Assembly: GCA_016717205.1 (NCBI GenBank)
Contig: JADKGC010000009.1
Coordinates: forward strand, 186,001-250,000
Length of the DNA: 64,000 bases
Reading direction: 5' to 3'
Source: Candidatus Flexifilum breve
GTDB lineage: Bacteria > Chloroflexota > Anaerolineae > Aggregatilineales > Phototrophicaceae
Positions 16,277 to 24,695 of this stretch are shown here, in pieces. The notes under the pieces are model-generated. The model saw only the letters and a program-made list of their open reading frames with translations. It ran no database searches and was not told where the DNA came from. The stretch's first letter is position 1, and each line of letters begins with the position of its first letter. Position numbers and translations under genes: made by a program.

Positions 16277-17218
16277 ATGATCAACCTCGACGATGTGTTC
16301 AATGATAATTTGCCGGAAGATCACCGCTCCGGCGTGGTGGCGGTCGTCGGACGACCAAATGTCGGCAAGTCCACGCTGATCAATCGGATCATCGGGCAAA
16401 AGATCGCCATCGTTAGCCCCAAACCGCAGACCACGCGCAAGCGGCAGCTCGGCATTTACACCTCGGAACAGGGGCAAATCCTGTTCATCGACACGCCCGG
16501 CCTGCACGCGCCCCAGCATCGCCTCGGCGAATACATGGTCAAGGCGGCGGAGACGGCCTTCCGCGACTCTGATGTGATCCTGCTGCTGCTCGATGTCTCC
16601 GAGAAACCAGAAGCGGGCGACCGCCATCTGGCAGAAACGGTCGCGCGGCTGCGCGGTGACACGCCCGTCGTCGTCGCGCTCAATAAGATCGATCTGCTCA
16701 ACGACCACAATCGCGCGGCCAATATCGCGGCGCACACCGCGCTCATTCCCCACGACGCCGAATTCCTGATCAGCGCACAGGAGGGTACAGGCGTTGACGA
16801 TTTGTTCGCCTACATCGTCGACAAGATGCCAACGGGGCCACGCTACTACCCGTCCGACCAGACGAGCGACATGAACATGCGCTTCATCGCTGCCGAAGTC
16901 GTGCGCGAGAAGATCATGCTGAATACCGATAAGGAAATCCCGTACTCGGTCGCGGTGGAAATTGATGGTTTCTCGGAAAAAGAGAACGTCAACGCAATTA
17001 GCGCGACGATTTACGTGGAGCGCGACACGCAAAAAGGGATCATCATCGGCAAAGGCGGCGAGATGATCAAACGCATCGGGTCGCAAGCCCGCGCTGACCT
17101 CGAAGACATGCTGGATGGCAAAGTCTTCCTCGAACTACACGTCAAGGTGCTGAAGAACTGGCGCAGCGACGAGCAGTTGATGAAGCGGCTCGGCTATCGC
17201 CTCAAGGATGAGGATTAG
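16277..17218 (+). CDS. era: GTPase Era
   Basis: 313 residues from ATG 16277. The G1 motif GRPNVGKS is at 25-32, with the Era-specific effector motif PKPQTTRKRQLGIYTSEQ, G3 DTPGLHAPQHRLGEYM and G4 NKID. The C-terminal KH domain contains GIIIGKGGEMIKRIGSQAR and binds the 3' end of 16S rRNA. It acts in 30S maturation and cell-cycle checkpoints. An upstream in-frame TTG at 16265 is a less likely start. The last 17 bp overlap convergent ribF. Confidence 0.97.
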   Translation: MINLDDVFNDNLPEDHRSGVVAVVGRPNVGKSTLINRIIGQKIAIVSPKPQTTRKRQLGIYTSEQGQILFIDTPGLHAPQHRLGEYMVKAAETAFRDSDVILLLLDVSEKPEAGDRHLAETVARLRGDTPVVVALNKIDLLNDHNRAANIAAHTALIPHDAEFLISAQEGTGVDDLFAYIVDKMPTGPRYYPSDQTSDMNMRFIAAEVVREKIMLNTDKEIPYSVAVEIDGFSEKENVNAISATIYVERDTQKGIIIGKGGEMIKRIGSQARADLEDMLDGKVFLELHVKVLKNWRSDEQLMKRLGYRLKDED

Positions 17219-18137
17219 CGGTCAGGTAGTCGCGTCCAGCCTGTGCATCCAACGCGATTTGCGCCATCAACTCCTGAATGCCGTTGAACTTCTTTTCGGG
17301 ACGTAAGCGCGTCTCGAAACTAAAGTTCATGGTCTCGCCGTAGATATCCCGGTTGAAGTCAAGCAGGTGCGCTTCGACACGCAGGCTGTCGCCCTCAAAC
17401 GTCGGGCGCAGGCCGACGTTGGTCACCGCCATGTAGTGCTCACCGCCAACCGTCGCCCACCCCGCGTACACGCCGTTCGCCGGGACGAGCTGTTCGCTCC
17501 ACACGGCGATGTTGGCGGTCGGAAAGCCGATGGTGCGCCCCCGGTGATCGCCGTGCACGACCTCACCCGACACGCTGTACGAGCGACCGAGTAAGCGCCG
17601 CGCGGCCTCGAGGTCACCTGCGTTCAGCGCGTCCCGAATCGCAGTGCTGCTAAAGGTGGCACTGCCGTCTTCGCCCACGAGGTCAATCGCTTCGAGCGTG
17701 AAGCCCTTCGCCGCACCCTGCGCCCGCAAAAACTCGACGGTGCCTTCGCGCTTGTAGCCGAGCGCAAAATCCGCGCCTACCCACAGCGACTCCAGCTTGA
17801 GGTGTTCGCGCATCAGGTCGACGAAGGCCGCCGCGCGAATCTGCCGAAATTCCTCGTTAAACGGCAGCGTGATCACGTGATCCACACCGAGTTCGCCCAT
17901 CAGTTCGGCGCGCTGCTGTGGCGAAGTGAGGTAATAACGTCCCGTCAATCCGCGGAGCACTACGTCGGGGTGGGGGAAAAACGTCAGCACCACCGCTAGC
18001 CGCCCACTCTCCCGCGCCGACCTGACCAATCGCCGAATCAAATGCTGATGTCCGCGATGCACACCGTCAAACACGCCGATCGTCACGACGGACGGCTGGT
18101 CAAGCTGGATGGTGGCGAGATCGTACACGTGGTTCAT
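17202..18137 (-). CDS. ribF: Bifunctional riboflavin kinase / FAD synthetase
   Basis: A 311-residue RibF. The N-terminal adenylyltransferase domain (1-180) has TIGVFDGVHRGHQHLI, FFPHPDVVL and FSSTAIRDAL. The C-terminal riboflavin kinase domain has GDHRGRTIGFPTANIAV and NGVYAGWATV, ending with the helix that carries FNGIQELMAQI. It makes FMN and FAD from riboflavin. It is the last gene of the nusA operon, 34 bp after truB, and converges on era with a 17-bp overlap. Confidence 0.97.
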   Translation of the reverse strand: MNHVYDLATIQLDQPSVVTIGVFDGVHRGHQHLIRRLVRSARESGRLAVVLTFFPHPDVVLRGLTGRYYLTSPQQRAELMGELGVDHVITLPFNEEFRQIRAAAFVDLMREHLKLESLWVGADFALGYKREGTVEFLRAQGAAKGFTLEAIDLVGEDGSATFSSTAIRDALNAGDLEAARRLLGRSYSVSGEVVHGDHRGRTIGFPTANIAVWSEQLVPANGVYAGWATVGGEHYMAVTNVGLRPTFEGDSLRVEAHLLDFNRDIYGETMNFSFETRLRPEKKFNGIQELMAQIALDAQAGRDYLTANPHP

Positions 18138-18171
18138 GCTGATTTCCTCTACGCGGAGATACGCGCTGATT

Positions 18172-19041
18172 CTACCCTAAAAACACTTTTTCCGGTTTCC
18201 AAAAGTCGCCCGCTGCCCGCAGCACACACACGGTTTCACCGCGCACATTCGACGCCAAAGCGAGCGTGTCAGTGGCGTACGTCCCGGCGAGGGGCAGCAT
18301 CCGTCCGTGCCTGACATCATTTTCCATGTCAGCATTCAAGGTCAGGGGAATCATGCCGAGTAGTTCCGGGCGTGGGGGAATGAGATAGGTTTGAGGATCA
18401 TCCGCGTTAAGCAAACTATCAAGCGGCACGGCCTGCGCCAAGCCAAAGCGACCACTGCCCACCCGCACGAGGCCAGCCAGATGTGCGCCAACGCCGAGCG
18501 CCTCCCCGAGATCGTACGCCAGCGAGCGGATATACGTTCCAGCACTGCAGGTGACGTCGAGTGTGAATTCTGGCGCTTGCCAATCGGTGATGGTCAGCGC
18601 GTCGATGCGCACGGGGCGCGGCTCGCGTTCGACCGTTTCGCCCGCCCGCGCCAGATCATACAGCTTCACCCCACCCTGCTTGATCGCGCTGTACATGGGC
18701 GGAACTTGCTCAATCGCGCCGAGAAACGGCGTGAGCGCCGCTTCGACATCCGCCTGGGTAATGTGCGCTGCGTCGCGTTCGCTGACAACCGTCCCTTCAG
18801 CGTCATAGGTCGTGGTGACCACGCCCAGACGCACGCGCGCACGGTACTGCTTGGTCGAATCCATGACGTATTCGCTCAAGCGGGTGGCCGCGCCCACACA
18901 CAGAATCAGCACGCCGGACGCCAACGGGTCGAGCGTCCCGGCGTGGCCGATCTTCTTGATGCCGAGTTTACGCCGCGCTTTGGCCACCACATCGTGACTG
19001 GTCAAGCCGAGCGGCTTGTCGATATTGAGAAAGCCGAACAT
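18172..19041 (-). CDS. truB: tRNA pseudouridine(55) synthase TruB
   Basis: A 289-residue protein opening MFGFLNIDKPLGLTSHDVV. The catalytic Asp38 is in GHAGTLDPLASGVL, followed by TKQYRARVRLG, PPMYSAIKQGGVKLY and the RSLAYDLGEALG motif. It forms psi55 in the T loop of tRNAs. The C-terminal ~50 residues look like a PUA-type RNA-binding domain. The ATG overlaps the nrnA-like stop by one base, so it is coupled in the operon. Confidence 0.97.
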   Translation of the reverse strand: MFGFLNIDKPLGLTSHDVVAKARRKLGIKKIGHAGTLDPLASGVLILCVGAATRLSEYVMDSTKQYRARVRLGVVTTTYDAEGTVVSERDAAHITQADVEAALTPFLGAIEQVPPMYSAIKQGGVKLYDLARAGETVEREPRPVRIDALTITDWQAPEFTLDVTCSAGTYIRSLAYDLGEALGVGAHLAGLVRVGSGRFGLAQAVPLDSLLNADDPQTYLIPPRPELLGMIPLTLNADMENDVRHGRMLPLAGTYATDTLALASNVRGETVCVLRAAGDFWKPEKVFLG

Positions 19042-20024
19042 TACACAATCGTCAGGTTGCCAGTGGCGACCACCTGCCGCAGCAGCGGGAGTACGCGCAG
19101 CTTCGCCTGTTCCAACGGGCCAGCAATGGTCGCCCCGGACGCCTGCTTGTGCCCGCCGCCGCCGAGGCTGAAGGCGAGCGTCGCTACATCAAAGCCCGGT
19201 TTGCACCGGAACGACAGTTCAATCCGCCCATCCGCCAATTCCTTGAAGATTGCCGAGACCATCGCTTCGTTCGCCGTGAGCAGAAACGTCACGAGGCCGC
19301 CGCTGGAATTGTCGCCCGCTTCGACGTTGGGAAAGTCTGCGCGCCGGATCGACGCGTGAATTACGCCGCCGTCGAGTTCGACACTCGGCAGCACCTGTTT
19401 CCACAACTGGATCGTCTGGTAGGGTGTGCTGCCCAAGGTACGCGCCGTGACTTCCGTCAGCGATGCTCCCGCCTCCATCAGCCGCTGCGCGACCTCCAGC
19501 GTCGTCGACTTGACGTTGCTAGTGCGGAAACCGTTAGTGTCGGTCACCAACCCGGTGAGCAGCGGCAGAGCGACCGGACGCGTCACGGGTTGGTTCATTT
19601 CGACCAACCACCGATACACGATTTCGGTGGCGGAGACAGCATCCGGAATGATGACATGGATATGTCCGAACCGGGTATTCGTCGGGTGATGATCCAGATT
19701 GATGATCGTCTTGCTGTGCGCCTGCCCATAGATGCCGACCTTGCCCGACCGTTCCGCATCACTGGAATCGACCGAGATGACGAGATCCCATTCCCCTTCG
19801 CTGAGTTCGGACAGCACCGTCTCAGAACCGGGGAGATACTTCAGGAAACCCGGCACGCCGCCATCGACCGCCAGTATGGGCGATTTACCGCGTTCGCGCA
19901 GCCCATTCGCCAGCCCGAGCAGTGAGCCAATGGCATCACCATCCGGGTTGACATGCGTCACAATCAGAATCGTCTGCGCACTATCGACCGCAGCGGTCGC
20001 TTGCGCCCAGTTAATCGTCATCAT
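19041..20024 (-). CDS. nrnA: DHH/DHHA1 phosphoesterase, NrnA-like
   Basis: 327 residues from ATG 20024 (or 20021), inside the 3' end of rbfA. The DHH domain shows ILIVTHVNPDGDAIGSLLG, ISVDSSD and NLDHHPTNTRFG. The DHHA1 domain ends with FSLGGGGHKQASGATI. Members degrade short oligoribonucleotides and may dephosphorylate pAp. The placement rbfA-nrnA-truB-ribF is the usual one in Gram-positives and Chloroflexi. A longer reading to 20087 would only translate the rbfA Asp-rich tail region out of frame. Confidence 0.92.
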   Translation of the reverse strand: MMTINWAQATAAVDSAQTILIVTHVNPDGDAIGSLLGLANGLRERGKSPILAVDGGVPGFLKYLPGSETVLSELSEGEWDLVISVDSSDAERSGKVGIYGQAHSKTIINLDHHPTNTRFGHIHVIIPDAVSATEIVYRWLVEMNQPVTRPVALPLLTGLVTDTNGFRTSNVKSTTLEVAQRLMEAGASLTEVTARTLGSTPYQTIQLWKQVLPSVELDGGVIHASIRRADFPNVEAGDNSSGGLVTFLLTANEAMVSAIFKELADGRIELSFRCKPGFDVATLAFSLGGGGHKQASGATIAGPLEQAKLRVLPLLRQVVATGNLTIV

Positions 20025-20415
20025 CGTCGTCATCCAGCAAATCGTCGTCCAGTAGTTCGTCCATGGGGTCGGGCGGCGGAATCTCAAGGCTAGAGATCAG
20101 TTTGTTGATGCGTTCTCCGCGTTCGAGGCTGGCATCCCACACAAACGTCAGCTCCGGCGCTTTCCGCAACCGGACGCGCTTCGCCACCTCACGCCGCAAA
20201 AAGCCTTTGGCGTGGCCCAACGCGAACAAGATTTCGTCGGCGCGTTCTTCTTCGCCCAAGGCATTGACTTTGATGCGGGCATACATCAGTTCGGGGTCAA
20301 GTTCCACGTCGGTGATCGTAATGCCTAAGAGGCGGGGATCAGACACTTCGCGCAGGAGCAGTTCGCTGAGGATTTTGCGAATCCGCCCACCCATCCGCGC
20401 TTGTTTGATACTCAT
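20011..20415 (-). CDS. rbfA: Ribosome-binding factor A
   Basis: 134 residues. It starts MSIKQARMGGRIRKILSELL and has REVSDPRLLGITITDVELD, then a single KH-like fold ending in the helix with RGERINKLISSLE. It binds 30S near the 5' end of 16S rRNA during late assembly. The tail DELLDDDLLDDDDDDD is unusually acidic for the family, and its codons are shared with the start of the nrnA-like gene (13-bp overlap). Confidence 0.95.
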   Translation of the reverse strand: MSIKQARMGGRIRKILSELLLREVSDPRLLGITITDVELDPELMYARIKVNALGEEERADEILFALGHAKGFLRREVAKRVRLRKAPELTFVWDASLERGERINKLISSLEIPPPDPMDELLDDDLLDDDDDDD

Positions 20416-20493
20416 GCTGTACCTCCTTCCGATACCGGAGTAAGGTTGGAAAACAGCCCAACCCTACCCCACACCAGTCAACAGATCGCAGCC

Positions 20494-22296
20494 TTAACTG
20501 ACCCGTTCCGAAACATAGAATTCGACGATATCGCCCACCTGAATATCGGGGACGTTGTTCAGGGCGATACCACATTCGAAGCCCGCACGCACTTCACGCA
20601 CGTCTTCCGTCAGGCGCTTGAGCGACGCGACCGAGACATTCTCGGCAATCACATGCCCAGCCCGCTTGACGCGCGCGCGCGCGTTGCGGCGAATTTCGCC
20701 TTCCTTGACCATCGACCCGGCAATCGTGCCGACCTTCGGAATGCGGAAGACCTGACGCACTTCGGCCACGCCAATGGTTTTATCGGCATACACGGGTTCG
20801 AGCATACCTTCGAGCGCCAGTTCAATGTCTTCCAGCATCTTGTAGATCACGTCGTACTGGCGGATTTCCACGTGATGCTGTTCCGCCGAGCGCCGCGCCG
20901 CCGAGTCAACGTCGACGTTGAAGGCGAGCACAATCGCGCCGGACGCGCTGGCGAGCATGATATCGCTTTCGCTGATGTTCCCCACGTCGGCGGAGAGCAC
21001 GCGCAGCTTGATGCCCTTGCTGCTCTTTTCGGAGAGCTGTTCAAACGAATTGACGACGGGCTGCAGCGACCCCTGGAAGTCGACGCGCACGATCAGGTTC
21101 AATTCCTTGATCTCGCCCGTTTTGTACTGCGAGAAGATGTCTTCCAGCGTCAGCGCGCGCGCGGTCTGCGTCTTGCCTGCTTCGGCGGCATCCTTGCGCT
21201 CACCCACCATCTGGCGCGCAACCTTCTCGTTCTTCACCACTTCCCACGTATCACCGGCCTGCGGCAGGTCATGCAGACCGAGCACCGCCACCGGCGTAGA
21301 CGGCCCAGCGGAGCGCAGCGGCTTGCCGTTCTCATCGTACATCGCCTTGACGCGACCGTAGGTGTTGCCCACGACCACTTCCGTACCCAGTTCGAGCGTG
21401 CCGTTCAGCACGAGCAGCGTCGCCATCACACCCTTGCTGCGGTCGACTTCGGCTTCGAGTACCACACCCGCCGGGTTCGCCTTCGGGTTCGCCACGATAT
21501 CGCTGTCGTCGGCCACAAGGATGATCGCTTCGAGCAGGTCTTCAATGCCTTCCTTCTGCACCGCGGCCACCGGCACGACGAACGTATCGCCATCCCAGTC
21601 ATACGGCGTCAGGCCGAGTTCGGCGATTTCCTGCTTCACGCGTTCAACGTTGGCGTTACGCTTGTCGACTTTGGTGATCGCCACGATGATCGGCACATTG
21701 GCGGCACGGGCATGGGTGAGCGCCTCGCGTGTCGTCGGCATGACGCCGTCGTCCGCCGCGACGACAAGGATCGCGATATCCGTCGCATTCGCGCCGCGGG
21801 CGCGCATAGCCGTAAAGGCCTCGTGACCGGGGGTATCGATGAAGGTAATCTGGCGGTCATTGTGCTTGACGCGGTACGCGCCGATGCGCTGGGTAATGCC
21901 GCCCGCTTCGCCTTCCGCCACTTTCGTACGGCGAATGGTGTCGAGCAGCGTCGTCTTGCCGTGATCGACGTGGCCGAGAATGGTCACGATCGGGGGGCGT
22001 TTGATGAGGTTTTCGGATTTCTCTTCGGTGTAGATGCGCCGCCATGTCTGCGCCGTCTGCGCCCGCTTATCACGTTCCGCTTTGGCAGCGGCGGCGCTGG
22101 CGGACTGCGCTTCGTACCCAAGTTCTTCGATCACGATCGCGGCTGTGTCGTAATCGACCTGCTGATTGATCGACGCCATGATGCCATTCGCAATCAGGCG
22201 TTTCATCACTTCAATGGGGCTAGCGGAGATCAATTCCGCCAATTCCCGAACGGTTAAGTAATCGGGAACTAAGACCACCTGCTTTTCCTGTGCCAT
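20494..22296 (-). CDS. infB: Translation initiation factor IF-2 (short form)
   Basis: 600 residues from ATG 22296, with GGAGGT five bases upstream. The GTPase domain has G1 GHVDHGKTT, G2 GGITQRIGAY, G3 DTPGHEAF and G4 TKVDK. Domains II, III and the fMet-tRNA-binding C2 follow, ending FECGIALNNVPDIQVGD. Only about 100 residues precede the G domain, one IF2_N-like module (LTVRELAELISASPIEVMKRL) and a short linker. This is far shorter than the E. coli 890-residue protein. It positions initiator tRNA on the 30S. It lies between ylxR and rbfA. Confidence 0.97.
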   Translation of the reverse strand: MAQEKQVVLVPDYLTVRELAELISASPIEVMKRLIANGIMASINQQVDYDTAAIVIEELGYEAQSASAAAAKAERDKRAQTAQTWRRIYTEEKSENLIKRPPIVTILGHVDHGKTTLLDTIRRTKVAEGEAGGITQRIGAYRVKHNDRQITFIDTPGHEAFTAMRARGANATDIAILVVAADDGVMPTTREALTHARAANVPIIVAITKVDKRNANVERVKQEIAELGLTPYDWDGDTFVVPVAAVQKEGIEDLLEAIILVADDSDIVANPKANPAGVVLEAEVDRSKGVMATLLVLNGTLELGTEVVVGNTYGRVKAMYDENGKPLRSAGPSTPVAVLGLHDLPQAGDTWEVVKNEKVARQMVGERKDAAEAGKTQTARALTLEDIFSQYKTGEIKELNLIVRVDFQGSLQPVVNSFEQLSEKSSKGIKLRVLSADVGNISESDIMLASASGAIVLAFNVDVDSAARRSAEQHHVEIRQYDVIYKMLEDIELALEGMLEPVYADKTIGVAEVRQVFRIPKVGTIAGSMVKEGEIRRNARARVKRAGHVIAENVSVASLKRLTEDVREVRAGFECGIALNNVPDIQVGDIVEFYVSERVS

Positions 22297-22402
22297 CGTT
22301 ACCTCCACGCACACGGGCGATGGATCAGGAAAAGCAGAGTTCTGCTTACATCCTACTGATCCACCGCGTTATCTAGAGAATAGAATTGCGTTTTATGCCG
22401 GG

Positions 22403-22672
22403 TCATGACTTGAACCCGGCGTTACGCAGTCGTTCACGATCCGCCTCTGTCAGCGGCGCACGCAGCGCCTTGGCTAGTACATCTGAACTCACGGCGCGTT
22501 CCCAGCAGTTCTCGCATAGATATGCCCCTCGCCCATTCAGCTTACCCGTCGGATCCACATAGACACCTTCAGGCGTACGGACGACCCGCGTCAATTGGCG
22601 TTTGCCCGCTTTATCGCGGCACACGACGCAGGTTCGAATTGGCACATGCTTACGAGGCTGCCCGTTCATCAT
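22403..22672 (-). CDS. ylxR: YlxR family RNA-binding protein
   Basis: An 89-residue YlxR/DUF448 protein with the signature PIRTCVVCRDKAGKRQLTRVV, then GRGAYLCENCWERAV. It has two CxxC pairs, a basic surface and a C-terminal helix. It is typically found between nusA and infB, as here. It has been linked to RNA and to regulation of RNase P or metabolic genes, but its role is not settled. ATG 22672 and the next ATG 22669 are both possible starts. It is 10 bp after nusA; 106 bp separate it from infB. Confidence 0.93.
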   Translation of the reverse strand: MMNGQPRKHVPIRTCVVCRDKAGKRQLTRVVRTPEGVYVDPTGKLNGRGAYLCENCWERAVSSDVLAKALRAPLTEADRERLRNAGFKS

Positions 22673-22682
22673 CCCTGACTAC

Positions 22683-24488
22683 CTAATTGTCGTCCCACTC
22701 GTCCCAATCACCGCGCCCGCGCTTGCGCTGGCGCTTGACGACCATACCGCCCGCCTTCTCATCATAGACGAGCTGACGCCCCTTCTTCTTCTTGCCCTTC
22801 TTGCCACTCTTGTCGAGGCCAGTGCCATCGTCTTCAAAGTCCTCGTCGAAGGCCACGGGGGCAAAAGCATCGTCCTTCCCGGCGACCTTGCCCCGACGCG
22901 CCAGATCGAAATCATCCGGCATCGCCTCAACGGCGGGCGCAGGCTGACCGGGTTCGGCAGCCGCAGCGGCTTCGACGGGCGGATTCTCGGGGAACACGAT
23001 CTGATCGAGCGCATCCTGAATGCGGCGCAGCGATTCGGCGGGCGCATCATGCAGCAGACGGCGGAGATGGTTTTCGTCGAGCAGATAGCGCAGCATGATC
23101 TCACCGACCGTGCCGAGCGGTTGCAAGGCTTCGATGATATTGTCGGGGAGCTGCAGCGTCGTCACCGGCATCTGGAAAGCGGCTTGTGGCAGCGTAGCCC
23201 GCAGGGCGGCAATCTCGGCCAAGCGCTGCTGACGGGCGGCTTCGCGCGCCGCGATCTGCTTGCGCTGCACGAGGTCAGCAAACTTGCCCAACAGCGTGAA
23301 CTCTTCCGGCATGACCGCGCGCCCGAGCGAGCGCTTTTCCATGATGCGGCTGACTTCGCCGAGCAGTTCCGCCTGCTGGTTGCGCACGTCTTTTAACGGC
23401 GGCTTGCCCAGGTTGTCGAGCGCTTCCTGAACAGCTTCCGTGACGCTCTTGATATCGATGCGCCAGCCGGTCAGTTTGGCCGCCAGACGCGCGTTCTGCC
23501 CTTCGCGGCCAATGGCCAGCGAGAGCTGATCGTCGGGCACAATCACGACCGCCGTGCGTCCGGCGTCCGGATCATCGTCCAGATACACGCCGCTCACCCG
23601 GGCGGGGCTGAGCGCCTTGGCGATGAACACTTCATGATTGGGGCTCCACTCGATGACATCGATCTTCTCTTCGTGGAGTTCCTTGACGATGTTCTGAATA
23701 CGGTTGCCGCGCATACCCACGCACGCGCCCACCGGGTCGATGCCATCCTGTAACGCTGCGACCGCAACTTTCGAGCGATAACCCGCTTCACGGGCGATAT
23801 TCTTGATTTCGACCTGACCGTTGTAGATTTCGGGCACTTCGTATTCGAGCAAACGACGGAGCATATTACGGTGACTGCGGCTGACGACGATCTGCGGGCC
23901 GCGATTCGTCTTCTTGACTTCGACGATGTACACACGCAGCTTATCATGCGGCTTATACTTCTCGCCGGGGATTTGCTGGTTGCGCATCAAGACGGCTTCG
24001 GTGCGCCCTAAGCTGAGCGTCACCATGTTGGCGTTCACGCTCTGCACCGTCCCGTTGACGAGATCGCCTTCGCGTTCGCTGAACTCCGCCATAAGCGAAT
24101 TGCGTTCAGCTTCGCGAATCTTCTGCAAGATGACCTGTTTGGCGGTCTGCGCGGCAATACGACCGAAGTTCTTGGTCGTGTTGTCGGCGCGCACCATCAC
24201 CATGTCACCCAACTGCGCTTCGGGGGTGTAGTAGCGAGCATTTTCGAGATCGACTTCAGTTCGTCTATCCTGAACGTCTTCGACCACTTCTTTTTCAACT
24301 AAGATATTAATTCTGGGACGCGGACTGTCGAGATCGACATCCGCCTCGACTCGCTGCGATTGCCCAATCCCTGCATCGCGTCGATAAGCGGAGATCAGCG
24401 CGGTACGGAGTGCTTCGAGCACCGTATCGCGCGGAAGCGCGCGCAGTTCCGCAATCTCGTTAAAGGCGACCTCAAACTCGCTTTTCAT
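22683..24488 (-). CDS. nusA: Transcription termination/antitermination factor NusA
   Basis: 601 residues from ATG 24488 (MKSEFEVAFNEIAELR). Domains in order are the RNAP-binding N-terminus (1-125), an S1 domain beginning VNGTVQSVNANMVTLSLG, KH1 (GMRGNRIQNIVKELHEEKIDV) and KH2 (AIGREGQNARLAAKLTGWRIDI). After residue ~375 it carries a ~220-residue C-terminal extension of helical, acidic and finally lysine-rich sequence (KSGKKGKKKKGRQ). That is not the E. coli-type acidic repeats. It controls pausing, termination and antitermination. It is the first gene of the operon, with a promoter at 24595-24623; rimP, its usual upstream neighbour, is absent. Confidence 0.96.
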   Translation of the reverse strand: MKSEFEVAFNEIAELRALPRDTVLEALRTALISAYRRDAGIGQSQRVEADVDLDSPRPRINILVEKEVVEDVQDRRTEVDLENARYYTPEAQLGDMVMVRADNTTKNFGRIAAQTAKQVILQKIREAERNSLMAEFSEREGDLVNGTVQSVNANMVTLSLGRTEAVLMRNQQIPGEKYKPHDKLRVYIVEVKKTNRGPQIVVSRSHRNMLRRLLEYEVPEIYNGQVEIKNIAREAGYRSKVAVAALQDGIDPVGACVGMRGNRIQNIVKELHEEKIDVIEWSPNHEVFIAKALSPARVSGVYLDDDPDAGRTAVVIVPDDQLSLAIGREGQNARLAAKLTGWRIDIKSVTEAVQEALDNLGKPPLKDVRNQQAELLGEVSRIMEKRSLGRAVMPEEFTLLGKFADLVQRKQIAAREAARQQRLAEIAALRATLPQAAFQMPVTTLQLPDNIIEALQPLGTVGEIMLRYLLDENHLRRLLHDAPAESLRRIQDALDQIVFPENPPVEAAAAAEPGQPAPAVEAMPDDFDLARRGKVAGKDDAFAPVAFDEDFEDDGTGLDKSGKKGKKKKGRQLVYDEKAGGMVVKRQRKRGRGDWDEWDDN

Positions 24489-24560
24489 GCTGCTAGTTCT
24501 CAACTCCCGTAAGGACTGTTGGGGGGGATGACGACGCGACAGTTCATGCCGCAGATACAA

Positions 24561-24585
24561 GAAAAGTGGGGGTTGCCCACTTTTC
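24561..24585 (-). promoter_or_regulatory. 5'-leader stem-loop of the nusA operon
   Basis: A perfect 10-bp stem, GAAAAGTGGG/CCCACTTTTC with a 5-base loop, begins about 3 nt after the predicted transcription start and 73 nt before the nusA ATG. On the transcript it is followed by UUGUAUC, not a U-run. It could stabilise the 5' end or serve as a target for NusA-dependent autoregulation (inference). Confidence 0.55.
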
Positions 24586-24594
24586 ACTGCCCTT

Positions 24595-24623
24595 ATCTTA
24601 TCATAGCTTGTGGTGACTGACAA
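24595..24623 (-). promoter_or_regulatory. nusA operon promoter
   Basis: On the minus strand TTGTCA (24623-24618), a 17-bp spacer and TAAGAT (24600-24595) form a near-consensus sigma-70 promoter. The transcription start would be near 24588, giving a leader of about 100 nt. Confidence 0.65.
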
Positions 24624-24652
24624 GACGGCTTATGACCGCCTATTAGGGGTCG

Positions 24653-24682
24653 CGTCGGGGCACGGTCTCCCCTGCCCCGACG
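24653..24682 (-). terminator. Hairpin at the end of the glycan operon
   Basis: A perfect 10-bp stem, CGTCGGGGCA/TGCCCCGACG with a 10-base loop, lies 13 bp beyond the stop of the TIGR03663-NHL gene and just upstream of the nusA promoter. It probably separates the two transcription units. It has no clear U-run. The TGCCCCGAC half also occurs beside the element at 58422. Confidence 0.55.
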
Positions 24683-24695
24683 TGAGTATGTGGCG

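Noticed and set aside
20401..22257. 618-codon open frame on the plus strand opposite infB
   Set aside because: It is His/Arg/Asp-rich, matches no family, and lies exactly antisense to a secure infB gene. It is a typical high-GC mirror frame.
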